Made by a program: the position numbers and the translations under genes
Notes under the pieces: model-generated
What the model was told of the DNA's origin: nothing
What the model saw: only the letters and a program-made list of their open reading frames with translations
The model's database searches: none
Shown here: piece after piece, positions 48,960-63,200 of the stretch
Layout: each line of letters opens with the position of its first letter
Position numbering within the stretch: the stretch's first letter is position 1
Assembly: GCF_042242105.1 (NCBI RefSeq)
Contig: NC_092029.1
Location: 11,463,885 to 11,527,884 of the forward strand
From: Pempheris klunzingeri
Taxonomy: Eukaryota > Chordata > Actinopteri > Acropomatiformes > Pempheridae
Reading direction: 5' to 3'
DNA: 64,000 nucleotides

Positions 48960-50060
48960 TGCAAAACCAATTTCTCAACCATTTTGTGAAACCCTGGCAT
49001 CATTTGTAAACCATTTGTGACTATTTAGCTGCCCTCGTCCTGCAGAGGCAATATGATAATATAATTTTTTTTCTCAACTGCTTGCGCACAATTTCTGGAA
49101 CAACGCACCATTTTCTCAGATCTTCACACAAGTGGTCCAAACAGCTATCGTCTAGATTTAATTCAAACTTTGCCCTCAGACAACACACACAAGCCGTCAG
49201 AAACATGACTTGCTATTACTCAATGAAAGGATTCATTTACAACACTTATACCATAATGTTTAGACTTGGTTTTTCAGAAAGATAATTTGAAATTTAATAG
49301 AATCGCAGCACTTTGAGTCTTTGAGTTTAAGTTAATGACTTGAGTAACAGATTTTCTCGATTACTTCAACACAAAAACTGGTTCCTCGGTTCCTGTAGCA
49401 CAAAAACTCAAACCCTTACATCATTCCCAAAAACACATACGCTTCCCATATTTGTAAACACTATTCACCGGTTTCCGCACGTTTCAATATTCAAACCACT
49501 TTCCGCAAACATTTACCCAAAAGTAGGCAAATAAATCATTTCATTGTGCTATGTGTTCACTCAGCAAACACATGCTCTCAATATACTTAATTCAAGTCAT
49601 AAATTAAACTCAAAGACCACATCTTTCTCCAGGTGCACACTGGAGAAACAAAATTGTTAACACATCAATCAGAATGGCCAGTAAAAGGGTCTAAATACTT
49701 ATCCATACGCTTTGGAACAGTTGATCTTAACAAAGCTCGAGTTGCAAGACAACAGAGAGAAAGAAGATGAGCACAAGGAAGACGACAACAACAAGATCTC
49801 AGATGAAATCTGTGCCAGCCTGGTTCATCATGTGCGGATACATGGAGCGACTACAAGAGAAGCTGGAAAGCCGGTGCAACCCGACCTAAACCATCAGAAA
49901 TGGTGCCTTCAAATCGGGTCGTGTTTACCGTGTTCAGGATAAGAGTCCACATGGACACACCCTCTTGAAGTATTCAAGACTTAGGAGGTGGAAATTTTCT
50001 GTGAGCTCAGAGTTCACAAGTTGTTAAAAGTTGCTGTTTTTGGAAATGGCGATGGCCATA
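48960..50060 (+). mobile_element. Degraded DNA transposon with transposase remnant
   Basis: The frame at 49712-49942 contains ISDEICASLVHHVRIHGATT followed by REAGKPVQPDLN. This resembles the N-terminal helix-turn-helix of an IS630/Tc1-related transposase family common in fish (ISDEIRA-V-DHV--HG-TMREAG-RVQPN). The frame stops soon after, and no catalytic part follows. The CAAACA/ACACAAAAAC-rich sequence before it fits the leader of such elements. Ends and target duplication were not found, so the limits are rough. Confidence 0.45.
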
Positions 50061-53000
50061 GAAGTTAATGATTTGATGGACTGTAAATTTTTTACTATAC
50101 TGATATTTTTGGCCAGACCCACACCTGAGTCAAGGTGATGATGGAAATAAAGCTTTTGGAAATTGGATACTTCATTTTGCATTGGTTGGCTCTTCTTCAC
50201 ATGTTTTGTCAGTGTGACACTGTAAAGGTCAGCTTTTTGAACAAAACAGCATATGCCAAAGTATACCCTTATCCACTAATGTAAGAGGTATTTATTACTG
50301 TGCTGTTTTGAATTTCTCTCACTAGGGTGTTCCAAGAAAGGATTATCTGGATAATCTCTGCTTTTAGAAAAGTTCAAATTACTTTTTTGAAAACCCAGTC
50401 TGAACATTTTGGCAGCAGCGTTTTGAATGAATCCTGTCAGTGTTCTGACAACTTGTGTGTTGTCTAAGAACAATGCTAAATGACATGTCTACTGGCAGCT
50501 CTCATTGGTAAACCACTGTATCTGGTTAACCACAAACATGCAAGACACTTGGGAACATGTAAGCACGAGCCAATCACATAGCTTTTAATCTTAATTTCCA
50601 TCATTTCATTCAATAAAATGTTATTGAAGAGGGGAAAAAAGCTCTCCAAACTAGGAAGGTTGTTAACCGAGACAACAAGTTCTCACTGTTTATTCAACAG
50701 ACAATTTATTTATACAATCCTGTCTCTTGTCTGCAAATCATTCCTTTTTTGTGGCACAGTTTATCTGAAAGTGGGGATTAATAAAAGTGAACAGAGCCAA
50801 AGAGGTAACAGCTACATCAGCTCCACAGTAGCAAAACTACCATTTTCTCAAAGGTTCCTTCAAAGGCCAGCAATGCCACGATGGCTTGCTTTTGTCAATA
50901 ATGTTAATTTGATGATCAAAGTTCCCCATAACTGAACTCATCCTGAGAGATTTGTGTGGATTTGATTGGCAAACCCATTAAAATGAATAGATTTTGCAGC
51001 AAAATTTTACCGTTTTAAATGATGGTGTGGCTGGCCCTCAATGTTAAACTACATAACAAATATTTTGGCCCCGTAATAAGACATCAAATACGGAACTCTA
51101 CAATGTGATCTCAGAAATTAAACACTGTCATCTAAGTTGACTCTGACACATGCTACATATGTCCCCAGAGTGGATCCCCACACTCATGGTCCCCTCCACC
51201 CTTGGGCTTGGTAAAGACCATAATAGTTTGAGGAACATTAGCGATGATTTATGTCCCAAAGGGGGTGACGAGCATAAGTAAAAAATAGCAAATGCCCCAC
51301 TGGATGATCAGTATTCTTTTCTTTTTTTTTATCTTGACTTAGCACTTCTGAAAATACCATGACCTAAGTCTTCACAGACAACATGTGGAAAGTTACAGCA
51401 ATTGTTTGTGAGATAAGGAGTGCATTGCACATATTCTTAAAAATTGAACAAAATCACTGATTCAAGCAGTCAATATTTTATGCATACAGGCCCAGTAGAC
51501 ACCCATCATTTTAAATCCTGCTCTCCTGTTATAAAATGTTTTACGAGTCAAGATCAGGCTCTTGTGATCCCTCAGCCAGCTTTAAAGTAGGAAATAAAGG
51601 AAATAATCTCTACCAGAGCCAGTTCTGCTCTGTTTCTCCACTCTGTTGGCTGCCTTTTTCTCTTGATCTTCCAGCGATTTTTTTTCTTTTGTTGTCTGTC
51701 GACGCATAATAACTCTTAATGTGTGATTGCCATTACCAGATTAAAAACCTGTAGTGTGCCTGTGTGCGATCCTTGGACTGCACATCAAGTGCTGGAGCTC
51801 TCCTCGAGCTTGCAGACATGATTAGGGCCCTGTCTTTGGCCGATAGAGAGCACGTTTGCGGCATACTGTTAATACAGATGGCTGATTACTTTTGCATCCT
51901 TTATTGAACAAACTTCGAATTGCCTCCCACATCTGTATGAAATGAAAAGATACGTGAAAGCTGTGGTAGATAGTTTGTTGGTTTAGTAGCGGAGTATCAC
52001 AAAACAAATGATACAACGCTGTGGAATTTGTTTATTTAGGCAGGATGCTCCCAATGTCCAATTTCCGTGACTGAAGATTTATGATGTTTAGTTATTTTAG
52101 AGATTTGAGGAGATGACAGAAAGGCAGGAAAACTAAGTTGAGATCATACACGGTGCTTTAAAAGTGGAATTAATCCCATATCATTGTGAGTGTTCTGACA
52201 GTAGCCCCTGATGTCATCATCTGCTCATACAGTATCCTTCTTTTCTTTGGTATCCACACATGATTAGTCATGCCTCATCACCTGATCCAACATCTCCTGA
52301 AGGTCAACATAACAAGCTGGTCTTTTATAATCTACTGCAGCCTGGAATGCTATACTGTATTCCTATCTTGTATCCGGGATCCAGTTGCTGAACTCACACT
52401 GTACTGTATGTTTCTCCATGGGAGCAATTGATACTAACACATTTTTCCTGCAGGGCCCCAACCACTCAGCATCACTGCCATGGGATGTAAAAGCTTGGGA
52501 GAGACAGAGGCAAGGATAAAGAGAGAGACAGAGAAATTAGGTTGCGTCAGCTCAGTGTTTGTAAATGTTTGAGAGAGGGAGAGCTTTGTTAATGGAATTT
52601 CTCCTGGGAGAATAAATGGTATGGTTTTGTATTGGGTTACACAGGAAAGTCTTCTTTCTTATGGCAGCATGCATCCATATGTCGAGCACGGAAAATAACA
52701 GGGAAGAAATGTGAGAGATAAGAAGTACAGTAACAGTCTCTGAATAGAAACAAAACTGAAATACCCTCCAAGGATTACATTTAGTGTTAGATCAGAGATA
52801 ATAATGAATTCCTAGATGACTCGCGCTGACAATAGTGTATTCTCAAGAAAAGGCCTCACCATCGCTGTGCGGAAAAAGCACTCAGACATGGATCAGTTAC
52901 TGTAGCTGCAGCCATCAACTGCTTGCTTCTTTGGAAGAACTGTAATACTTATACCATTATCTATTACAGCATGATTTGTATATGGCACCATTTGTACTCC

Positions 53001-53424
53001 ACTCGTACAGGTTTTAGGAAAATCCAATCAAGAAAACCAATCCTCAGCTTTATGCTCTGATGTTGAGAAGCTAATAATTGTCCTTCTCTGAACTATGAAC
53101 TAATTACTGGAGAAATACAAAGACAGTCCAAACATTATTTATCAGCTCAGTGTGATGTAATAATCCCCTGACACATACAGTTAGACCTCCATGTGTACAT
53201 GTTGGAGAGATTACAAAAAGCGGCAAGTTATTTGTAGCCAGCCACTTCCAGAGAGGGTTTTTGCTGAAGCATGCAGGGTCAGCTTACTTACATTTGGCCT
53301 TATTCAATAACTCATTGTAAAGTACCTGCTTATATCAGTATTTTGTTTTATCCATTTGGCTAAATGTGTAACACAAGTCTTTATTACCTTGAAGGATAAG
53401 GCCTTTTTACTACTTTTGTGGTTT

Positions 53425-53650
53425 TGAGTGAAATATCTCAACTATTGGATGGATTGCAGTGAGACATGGAACAGATATTCATGTTTCTGCGGGGAGTTCT
53501 GCTGCCTTTTCATCTTGTGAAATCATGACTAAATAAAAATTTGTCCAGTACTTTGGTTTCTGATCAAATACTTGCAAAACTAATGACATTTCCATCAGCC
53601 TCAGCTGGACTTTGTTTTGTAATGATTGGCAAATGTCAGCATACTGACAG
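53425..53650 (+). repeat. Dispersed teleost repeat (GTTAGCAT family), first half
   Basis: AAATATCTCAACTATTGGAT, ACAGATATTCATGTTTCTGC, TTGTCCAGTACTTTGGTTTC and TGACATTTCCATCAGCCTCA occur in the family order. The later GTTAGCAT blocks are missing or decayed. Confidence 0.65.
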
Positions 53651-56329
53651 TATTTTACAGAGATTATGGGCTTGTAACACAGTGCAATGGGCAACCACAT
53701 GAAGGGTTCAGGAAGGTGTAATACAAGACTTGTTTAATCCAGCTAAAATAACTTTCATGGAAATGAAAGAGAGAGTGGACACACCTGCAATGTGCACCAA
53801 ACACCTTTTGGATATTGTTAAACTTGAAGAGTAACAGCCACTGTAGCTATGGTGGGTTACAGTTGAACTGAGGGTTTTGACGTGGTGTTGCAGGTTAGCC
53901 ATGCAAGTACATCCACAAAGATATTAAGAACAGAAAAAATACGTTAATCTGTTTGGGAAGAACTGACATTACAGGAAACGTTTGTTCCTGAAGTAACTGA
54001 TCCTTTTTATTTGAAAGTCAAGTAGGTAAAACTGTAAGTACACTAACTATATTATCTGGTTATTGTATGTCACACACAGCTCCCATCATCCTCTTTTTTC
54101 ATGGGTACCATTCTCCCTAATCACATGTCCAGTGTGTGCTGCATTCCCGTTACATCCGCTCGTCCTGATGACGGGGCAGGATAACCTGACCTCACACATG
54201 AAACAGGATATTGTTTGTGGCGTAATGCACACTCACAGACTCACAGACACAGATATGACTGTATACACAAACAGAAAAACACTTGTCATTTGTCAACATT
54301 TTTCCTTTTCTATAATATTTCTCTTCTGTTCAGACACGCGAGGCCTTTTCACTGAGATACGTCTATTGCTGAGTTCCAACAAATCAAAACTGACAAGTTT
54401 TAAGATTTCCAGAGAAAAATAAATAGAAAAATAGCCAAGTGAAAGTGATCAAAAACCTGGAGAGACTATAAAACAACAAATGGGAGAAGGAAAAATGCTG
54501 AGAGAAAATGCACAAAATAAGGAGTACTGATAGAAAACAAGATAAGGGAAAACAGGAATGAGGACAGACGGTTAAAGGGCATTATTGTGTCCAATTTGTG
54601 TGCGATTACAGAAGCCAGGAAAATCTGTCTAAAGTCTCATCAGCAGACAGCATTTGAACGAAAAGACCACCGGTCTTTGGAAAAAAGATGTTTAGAAGGA
54701 AAAAAGTCAACAGAAATGTTAATTAGTTTTGTGATGGCTGTGGACAAAACTGTTTCTCGTTTGACAAACTGAGTTACATTTACTTATAACAATGACCGTC
54801 ATTCCTATCAGAAATTACAACAATGTACTCAGCTACTTCAAGGACTGCCAAGAAAGAATTGACAGACTGATGCTAATAAGCTGCTAATATTACATTCCAA
54901 GTAACTGTTAATGTATGGAAGATTAAGTACTGTGTTGTGCTTCCTAAGGGTCTTTACTTTATGGAGTCCAGTTTCCTTGTTCATTTTTCCAATCTTTGGC
55001 TTTCCTTTTGTTTACAACATCTAGTCTTTTTCTGATTTATAATCACTATCGTGAAATTTATAGTCCAATACTGTGTTTAAGTGAGAATTTCAAAGGCCAA
55101 ATGCTGTCTTCAGCTTTTATTGGAAGTGTGTTTCTCTTGCTGCATAATTGTGCACCTCCACCCACAGTGAAGGCAGAAGATGGCTATTTTTCAACCAGTG
55201 CAGCCGTTTTATCACCTCTGCTGCTAAGATGAAACCAAAGCTGTAAAATTTTGTTTTATGTGGTTTCATGGCAGAGTAACTGGGATGCTAATTATTCAGG
55301 AATTGACTGCACCTGTGAACTGTGAGGAGGTATTGCGAGGTATTTGCTTTGAACATGTAACATGCCAGGGTTGATATTTCCTGTTGGAGGGAACAATAAA
55401 CATAAAAATGCATTAAGAGCAGTTCCTGAGGGCACCACCAACAGCACTGTTGTTAATAATATATCAAATGTATATAGAGGAAACCCTAATAACTGCTATA
55501 TATGCCAGATATGATAAGATACTTATTTTTACAGTTATACATTAAAGGGGAACAACTGGTGTTTTTCCCTGAAAGGGGGGTCCAGACCGCTCTGTTTCCC
55601 CTGTAATTTCCCCCATGGTGACATCAAGTATTTTGTGAGATGCAAGAGAAAGGTAAAACAAGCAGCAATTAACATAACAAGATAAAGGGCGTGTCTACAG
55701 ACCACCAAACTCTGAGAAAATACTGTCCTCTCTCTTTTCTCCTGCTCCATCTTGTTTTTTCCTCACTAACATCAGCTACCAGCAGCAGGAAGATGTTGGA
55801 AGCAAAAGCAAAGCAGCAGGTTCTGTTCTTCTAAAACGGAGTGCTCAGACACAGGCTGAAAACAACTGCGACAGCCATGTGTGCTATGAGATATAATGTG
55901 TTTTTTGAGCATTAAACCATGTAAATGTGTTCTAGTTGGATCTCCAAACACAAGTAAGAACTTTGAAATGAGCAGAATTGAAAAAAAAGAAAAAAAAAGA
56001 ATCACAAACACATGTCAGTACAAGCAGGTGATTTGCATGGATAGTTTCGTGCATGTCTCTTTCCTGTCAGTGTCCTGACAACTTCTCCTCTCCCCGGTTC
56101 ACGGTGCATGGTTATTATTGCAGCTTTTTACCCATTCAAATTTTAGAATAAATCACTCTCCTAATATTGATGATATCCTCCAGACCACAGCACAGTACAA
56201 ACACAACACTAATCAAGCCATTGTGTTGCCTTACTCCAGTCTCTCCCCAGTGATTCTGCATTTTGGTATTCTGAATCATGATAGGGAGTAGTAAGCCATT
56301 TGTCAGTAGCAGGACGACAGTGGACAGGC

Positions 56330-56880
56330 TAGGGTGTATGGTTTATCCATGTCCTGGGGGGTCTGAACTATTCACAGCACGACAGACAAGAAACAATGAC
56401 CTGACCTAGGTTCCTTGCAGGCCAAGTTGTGGTCACTACAGAGTTCTCAATGCTGATGGAGAGGTTGTGGATGGGTGTTGCTTTCCCTGGAAGGAAAAGC
56501 AGCTTGGCCTTGTCCAGATGAGCCTCAAGTGGTGGAGATATTGAGATATAGAGATAGAGTGTCATCTGCATAGCTGTGGTAGGAAACACCATGTAAGTGA
56601 ATAAGAGAGCTAGTAGCTTAGTGCACGGAGCAGAAGGGACCCAGAACAAAACCTTGAGGGACCCCAGTAGTGAGGCAACAAGGTCCCCCATAAGTTTGGC
56701 CCTTGAGGTGGGATGTGAGCAGATAGAGTGCAGGGCCTAAAGCTCCCAGTTCTTGGAGGCTGGAGAAGAGGATCTAATGGTTCACTGTGTCAAAGGCTAC
56801 TGACAGATCCAGCAGGATGACAAAGGAAGAGAGGGAGGCTGCTGTGTGGAACAGTGTGGAGTTCAAGATAGGGTCAAGAG
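56330..56880 (-). pseudogene. L2/CR1-like LINE reverse transcriptase relic
   Basis: On the minus strand, ILLDLSVAFDTVNH followed by a stop codon lies near 56775-56820 (the first RT catalytic block). The SYHSYADDT catalytic block lies near 56565-56590. PPLEAHLDKAKLLFLPGKAT lies near 56480-56540 in another frame, followed by a NLG motif. This order is typical of L2-clade non-LTR retrotransposons. Several frameshifts and stops make it non-functional. Confidence 0.8.
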
Positions 56881-57233
56881 GACAGGTGGTATACATATTA
56901 GACTTGCCATACAACTATTAAACTTGCAAAACATTACATGGTCATGTTCTCCAACATATTGCTGATTTATTTATGTCCTCTTGAATAATTTATTAATAAC
57001 ACTTCTCATTTTGTGCAAGATATAAATTATGTTGTAAAATCAGTTCAGTTGAAGTAAGCTTACGAACATAAAAAGCAATGTAAATCAGTTCCAATTTGTT
57101 TTTTCCCACCACTGCCTTTCCATCTTGCTCCAGCTCAAGAGCCCTGAACATGGAAATTTAACCATGAACTCAGGAAGGAGAAGAGGAATAGAGTATCGAA
57201 CAGGTGATCATTTATTGACTGACGAGTCAAAGG

Positions 57234-57259
57234 CACACACACACACACACACACACACA
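57234..57259. repeat. CA dinucleotide microsatellite
   Basis: Thirteen uninterrupted CA repeats. Confidence 0.9.
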
Positions 57260-60200
57260 TCAACACATTGGTAGTGGTTAAAAATGTTGTTTCACAAAGC
57301 GTCGTGTACAGAGTGCAAGGGTGTAGAGAGTGGGAGGTTTTCTCTCTTTCAAGAAGATTCATGAGATAGTCATCTCATAAATTTCCTCTGTCTCACAGCA
57401 CCATCTACTCCTCAGTATCAAAAGACATCACTGTGGTGTAGGTCTTTCACTTTGTTCTTGAAAGATTGAATCAAACATACTTAAAACAAAAACAATCACA
57501 CAAGTGAGCAGTGGTATACTGGCCATCTGGCAAGTTGGGACAAATCCTGGTGGCTATTAGCCAATCCATAAAGTTTGTACTGCCTCTTTATCACCCCCCC
57601 TAGTCCAACTGGATAAATCCAGGGCCGAATTTCTTTCCCAGTACACCCCTGCAAGGGAGTTGACCAAAGACATGCAATTAAATGTAGGAATTTTAGGGAG
57701 TTACAGGAATATTTGTCTTTATTTACTTTAGTTGCCGAGGAATAATGTGAAATTGTCCTCTAAAACAAAGGCATCTTCATTCAGTATGCAACAAATTTTA
57801 TTACCCTGAAAAAAGAGTTTCACATTTTACCCCAAATTAAGTGCTTATGTGTAACATTAAGTGCCATAATAATGTTTTTGAAGGACTGAGCAGAGGTTCA
57901 TTTTATTGGTGTCTAGGCATCTTCAGATTTGCTGAAATTAGATCTATGAGTTGTACTCAAGTTTTATTGCACTATATGTAAATGTTTGCAATCTTTGCAA
58001 ACCACAGTCTGTAAATATTTTGAGATGGCTATGTTACGTATTTAACATCACAACTGATACACCGCACAGTCTGAATTTAAATGTTTCAGACCTGTCCTCG
58101 CACTGAATAATAATGCTCTGATAAATGCCTGTGTGCACATAATAATGCCTGTCTTGGCTGTATTGACCCTCTGGAAAAACACCAGTTGATTTTGCAAGAC
58201 CAACAACAAAATGACCAGCTCAAGTGATCACGCCAGCTCTCGAAAGAAAACCACCATAAAAGCCATTTCAGTACAAAGAACGTAATGGTGAATACCCAGA
58301 AGCTTTAGTGCACATTCTACCACTTACAACAGCCTCCAGTATGTGTTGTCTAGCTGATCAATGGCCAAGCAAAGTCACCACCTCAGATCTTCTTTGGGAT
58401 GAGAATTAGTGAGTAGGATGGCTTTTATTTTTTCTCCATTTTTCGCATCTCATTCATGCTCATCAGACCACTCAGTGACTATCTAGTTCTGTGAGATAGA
58501 GCACTGTCATCACCAATTCCAAATGAGGTAGAGACATTTCACATACTTCACATGAAGGTCTTTGTATTGAGGGTATCTATAGTTCTCTGTAAATGATCAT
58601 GAACCATTCAGGCCCTAATGAGAAGCATTTCTGAGCAACCCTGTCTCCTAGAACCTACCACACTAAGAATTTTCAACAGCAAATACATTTTGAGAGAAAT
58701 CAAAAGCCACCCCAATTATTATTTTATGAATGTAATGAGTAAACAATGATTTGTGCCAGATTGCAAAATGGGATTCTGAGCACTCTGTATAATGTTGATT
58801 GACAACGTATTTAATACATTTTTCCTGCAGTATCTGCTTATAGCAACTACACAATGACAGAACGTTTATGTTTCAGCACCTGATCAGCTTAGGTAAGCAA
58901 AACTGTTACATGTGACATGGCTCCTCTCTTGATGTGTGACAATGGACAGTGGGAGGATGAAGGGAGCTCCATTATCTGGCTGTGGTTCAAAGATGTTGAC
59001 GGTTCGTGATCCAATGGGCAGAATGTCTGACCTCCTCTGACACTGACCAACCAACATCTCTGTCTCTGTCTAAGCTAATGGCCTCTTCAGCAACACCAAC
59101 ATACAAATAAACTTTAAGTAAACCACGATGGCATTGGAAGACAGCAACAATCACTTTTAACTGGGTCTGTCTTAGAAAACAATGAAAATGATGCATCAGT
59201 GAAAATAAGAGATACTCAAAGAGACACAAACTGAGTCAAAACAGCTTTAACATATTTGCCTAGAGGCTTGGCAAATGTTATAAGGCATCACGTCCAAATA
59301 GATGGGCACAGACAGCTGTGGCCACATGGTGATGTTCATTCTTTGCTCAACGTTGTAACAGAGCCACAGACAGATCTTCAAAATGGGAAACAAACATTCG
59401 CCAAAAATGGGCCCATCCACTTGTTGAAACAATTTTTTACTGCTATAAAATCTAAAGCTTGTACTTTAACTTCCACGTGTATTCTATGTGCAGGATGTGT
59501 GTTCATGCCTTAGATTGACATTTACAGCGAGCCAGACAGCTTGTCTGTCCTTACATTACAAATCAATGGACAGGCATCGTTTTGAATGAGCACAGAAGCA
59601 TTAACATTTTCTTTCTTCCAGACTGCGCAGGCCTGAGCCACTTTTAAGGAGTTTTAAGGATCAGCAAATCAAGCATTCTTTGTCACTAATGCTGCTCTCT
59701 TTCAGAATCACTTTAATTTATTATTTTAGTTTTTATTGTAGTCAAAATAATCAGCAAATCATCAACAAACAGATTTATCTTTAGGAGCTCAAGCATGATG
59801 GGATTTAAGAGCTTAAATGCTTTCTTTGTTTTGGCAGGTACAGTATTTTCCAAATGTTTCAAAGGAAATATGAGCGTCTTCGTTTGGTTTATGGTTTCAT
59901 TGCTGTTTTCATCGCATTACTTAACTCAATGTCTGTCAGTGAGATATCTTCATTAAAATGCTTTTAACGGACCTGTATTAAACTTTAGGTCAACATGGAC
60001 TGATGGCTGACTGGCGAAAGGATGTGTGGAGGTGGCTTTATCAGAACAGCGCCTAGTGTTAATTCTGGGATTCATGTCATATCATAAAATATCATGTAAT
60101 GTAATATAAACAGCAGGCAAGCCCACCATCACTGTGGGGCACATTTCTAGTTTACACATTGGTGATAGTACAGGGGAAGAGACACAGAAAGCCACATTTA

Positions 60201-63200
60201 ATAGCCTCTAAACAAATGCTGTGCTCATTATAACTGTTATGACTGTGATGTTTTTGTGTTTATGACTGTATTCACAGTTAGCCAAAATGTTTAAAGCTGG
60301 CTGAAATTCACACAAGCTCATTCAATTTTCCATGTCAGAAGTTGATGTAAAACAAATATAGCCGACCAGAAATGTTGACTCTTGGTCGAAATCCAACATA
60401 GAGAACATAATCTAAATATTGCTTTGTAGTGAGTGACGCATGAGCTGTGTCCAAAATCCCATTCACCTCTTCACTATTCCCTATAAAATATACAGTACTC
60501 CATAGGAGGCAGTAAGCTGAAATTCTCAAATGCAACACCTTGCATTGTGAGTATGAGGGGGCAGTATACTCCGTCAGAAGTGTTTGACACTGGAACAGCT
60601 TTAGTTTGAACTTCTCTCTTTTGTCATTCCTAACACAACTATTTCTGTCACCTTTCATGTGACATGTGCCACTGTTTTTGTGCATAAAGTTCACAATGAC
60701 AACTTGAAAAATGGTGGTAATGCCAGCACAGAGAGCCATCTAATTGTTTTTAGGTAACAATTGGTTATATTTTTTCTTTTATGTAAGTATCTTGAGGAGA
60801 GACTAGGTTTTCTCATTGTCTGTCATGTTGTTTTACTAGTTGATGTCAGAGAAGTTATAAAAAAACACTGCAATGTGCCGTGGACTCCCCGCTGGTGCAA
60901 TCCCAATGAAATGCCTCATAGTTTATTGATGAACAGGTCGAAAAAAGGAAAGAACATAAACATTTGACTTCAGGAAGTCAGGTAAATGGCAACTGTTATG
61001 AAAGGATGAATAATTCAATGCAACAAGACAAATAAAAAATGCATTGCATGAAACACACACAAATATATCATTGGTTATCTATACAGTTGTCTATTATGTT
61101 GTCTATACATATTGTATTAAACTACATATGCTGTGTATAAACAATGTTTAGGCCGATGGCTCATAAAGCTGTTATTGGTGGATAAAGGTGAGCAGTTTGT
61201 ATTGCATTTCAGTGTTTTTAAAGTTATAATGTCATACACAACCTAGCATCTAAAAATACCAAGTAAAAACCACTCCACCACCAGAAATGATTTTTTGTCC
61301 TTTCAAGACTCTCTGCAATGCTAAGCTAACTGGCTACTAGCTATAGCATTATATTGGACAGATATGAGAATAGTATTGATGTTCTCACCTAAATCTTGGC
61401 AAGAAAGCAAATAAGCATATTTCCAGAGTAAGGGATAATGTACAGTCATTACTGCAAAGTCAGGATGAAGTCCTGCGTCACCTTGTTTTATTATAATGGG
61501 CTCCACTCGCTGTACATTATACCACCTATTAGAATGCTTCGTACAAAAGAAATCAATAATTTGGAATGCCATATTGATTTAAAATTCATTTTATTGACAT
61601 ACAAATTCTTTTATTGCTTCCACTATCAGAACGGTGTCCATAGCAATGGTCTGTGATACAGAAGTAACAGACCATCAATGCCGTATTTGATCAGAATTGA
61701 GTATTCAACAAAGCTGAGTCATAAATTCTGTCTCTTTTCAGGGTGAACCAAGTTAAGCTATTGTAACGATAGCACAGGCAGAGAGGAGTAATACTAACAG
61801 TGACCTGGCTCAGTAATGTCAGTTACACAGGAATATTTCTCAAATGTTTGCTAACTCGAGCTAACTGGTCATACCAGACCAAGAAGGACTTGTCCCTGGG
61901 TGTATTGACTTGAGAAACAATGTGTTTTTTTGCTTGCAAATTCATATTTTCATTTGTAAGAGGTAGATAACGTTGTTTCTTCTTTAAAAAGTTGCATAGT
62001 CTCACTTTAAAGGTCAAAGACTGTTGATCTAACTTAGGACCAGATGCAGTTTGAAGTTTTTAATGGTTTCACTTTAACTGATGTTAGACTGGGCCTTTCT
62101 TTTCATCTCCTTTGACCAGTTTTCTGCTAGTACTCCTTTTTCATGCATTTTCTTATCATCTTTTCTTCCCTTCTTCCCTATATTTCTTGCTCCAGTAGGT
62201 CCATTCCCGCCTGTTTCCTCCTCCTCTCCTGTTGATAAGTGGAGTCGCTTTCTGGCCATAGATCAGAGGCCCCGGCAGACAGACTATGGGCGGGGAGGAC
62301 AAAGACAGTGCCTTGTCACGTAGACGAACTGTCTGTCTGACAACTTGTTGCTTGATGATCTCCTTCTACAAAGCTGGCAGTCACATATTTCACAGTCCCA
62401 ACAATAAACATTTACCCTGTGTGAAAGAGGAATGCTCAGATTTTTCAGTCTTGGAGAGATAAAAGGGAGCTGTATGAAGTGAGAGGAGGGATAGATCACT
62501 GATGGAGGAGTATGACATGATCAATCACAACCCGCTCAAATATTACTGGCCTTTAATTCACTGATACTCAGTTAATTGATTTACAATAAAATTTATAACA
62601 TTTATGTTAAGAAACAACAAGTCAATGAAATGATCTGATTGACAAGGTAATTCAAAAATGCATGCATTTACTTTTTTGTATATGATTGTTATTATTATTG
62701 CCAATGGTTGCTATGGTATAATGTATTTTCTATAATTTTCTGGAGTAACAACAAATACATTTCATACAACATAAATACTTATGTTTCATCATTACGACTG
62801 TTATCAATTTCCATTCTCTTTCTGACCAGTTGAAGCTGTTTATTTTAAGCCGATATAAATGAGAGGATTGCAAAGTTTTAAATTTAAACAGTCCACGTCA
62901 TTACAAGTGACCAACTCCATCTGCTGATGAAGATCATGTGTTATCAGTTGAAGTTCCAGAAAAGCCACTGAGATGGTGAAACTGTTTTCCCAGCTGTGTA
63001 ATGTCAACAAGGAGCCTTGAACCTCATCATTTGAAATGTGTTTTATGAGCGTGAAATCCAAAATGATTTATGGCTAAAGTGAAAACTAAATGTTTGTGGC
63101 ATTAAAATGAATGCTGTGTTGTTCAATAATTCCATTTCGATCAACTTAATGTAGTGTTTCCTTACCACAAATATAAATGGCACACAAAATGATTCTGTTA

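Noticed and set aside
52456..52490. Possible small exon after TTTTTCCTGCAG, encoding GPNHSASLPWD before a GT
   Set aside because: Good acceptor, but no family recognised, no partner exons, and the frame stops soon after; left as chance.
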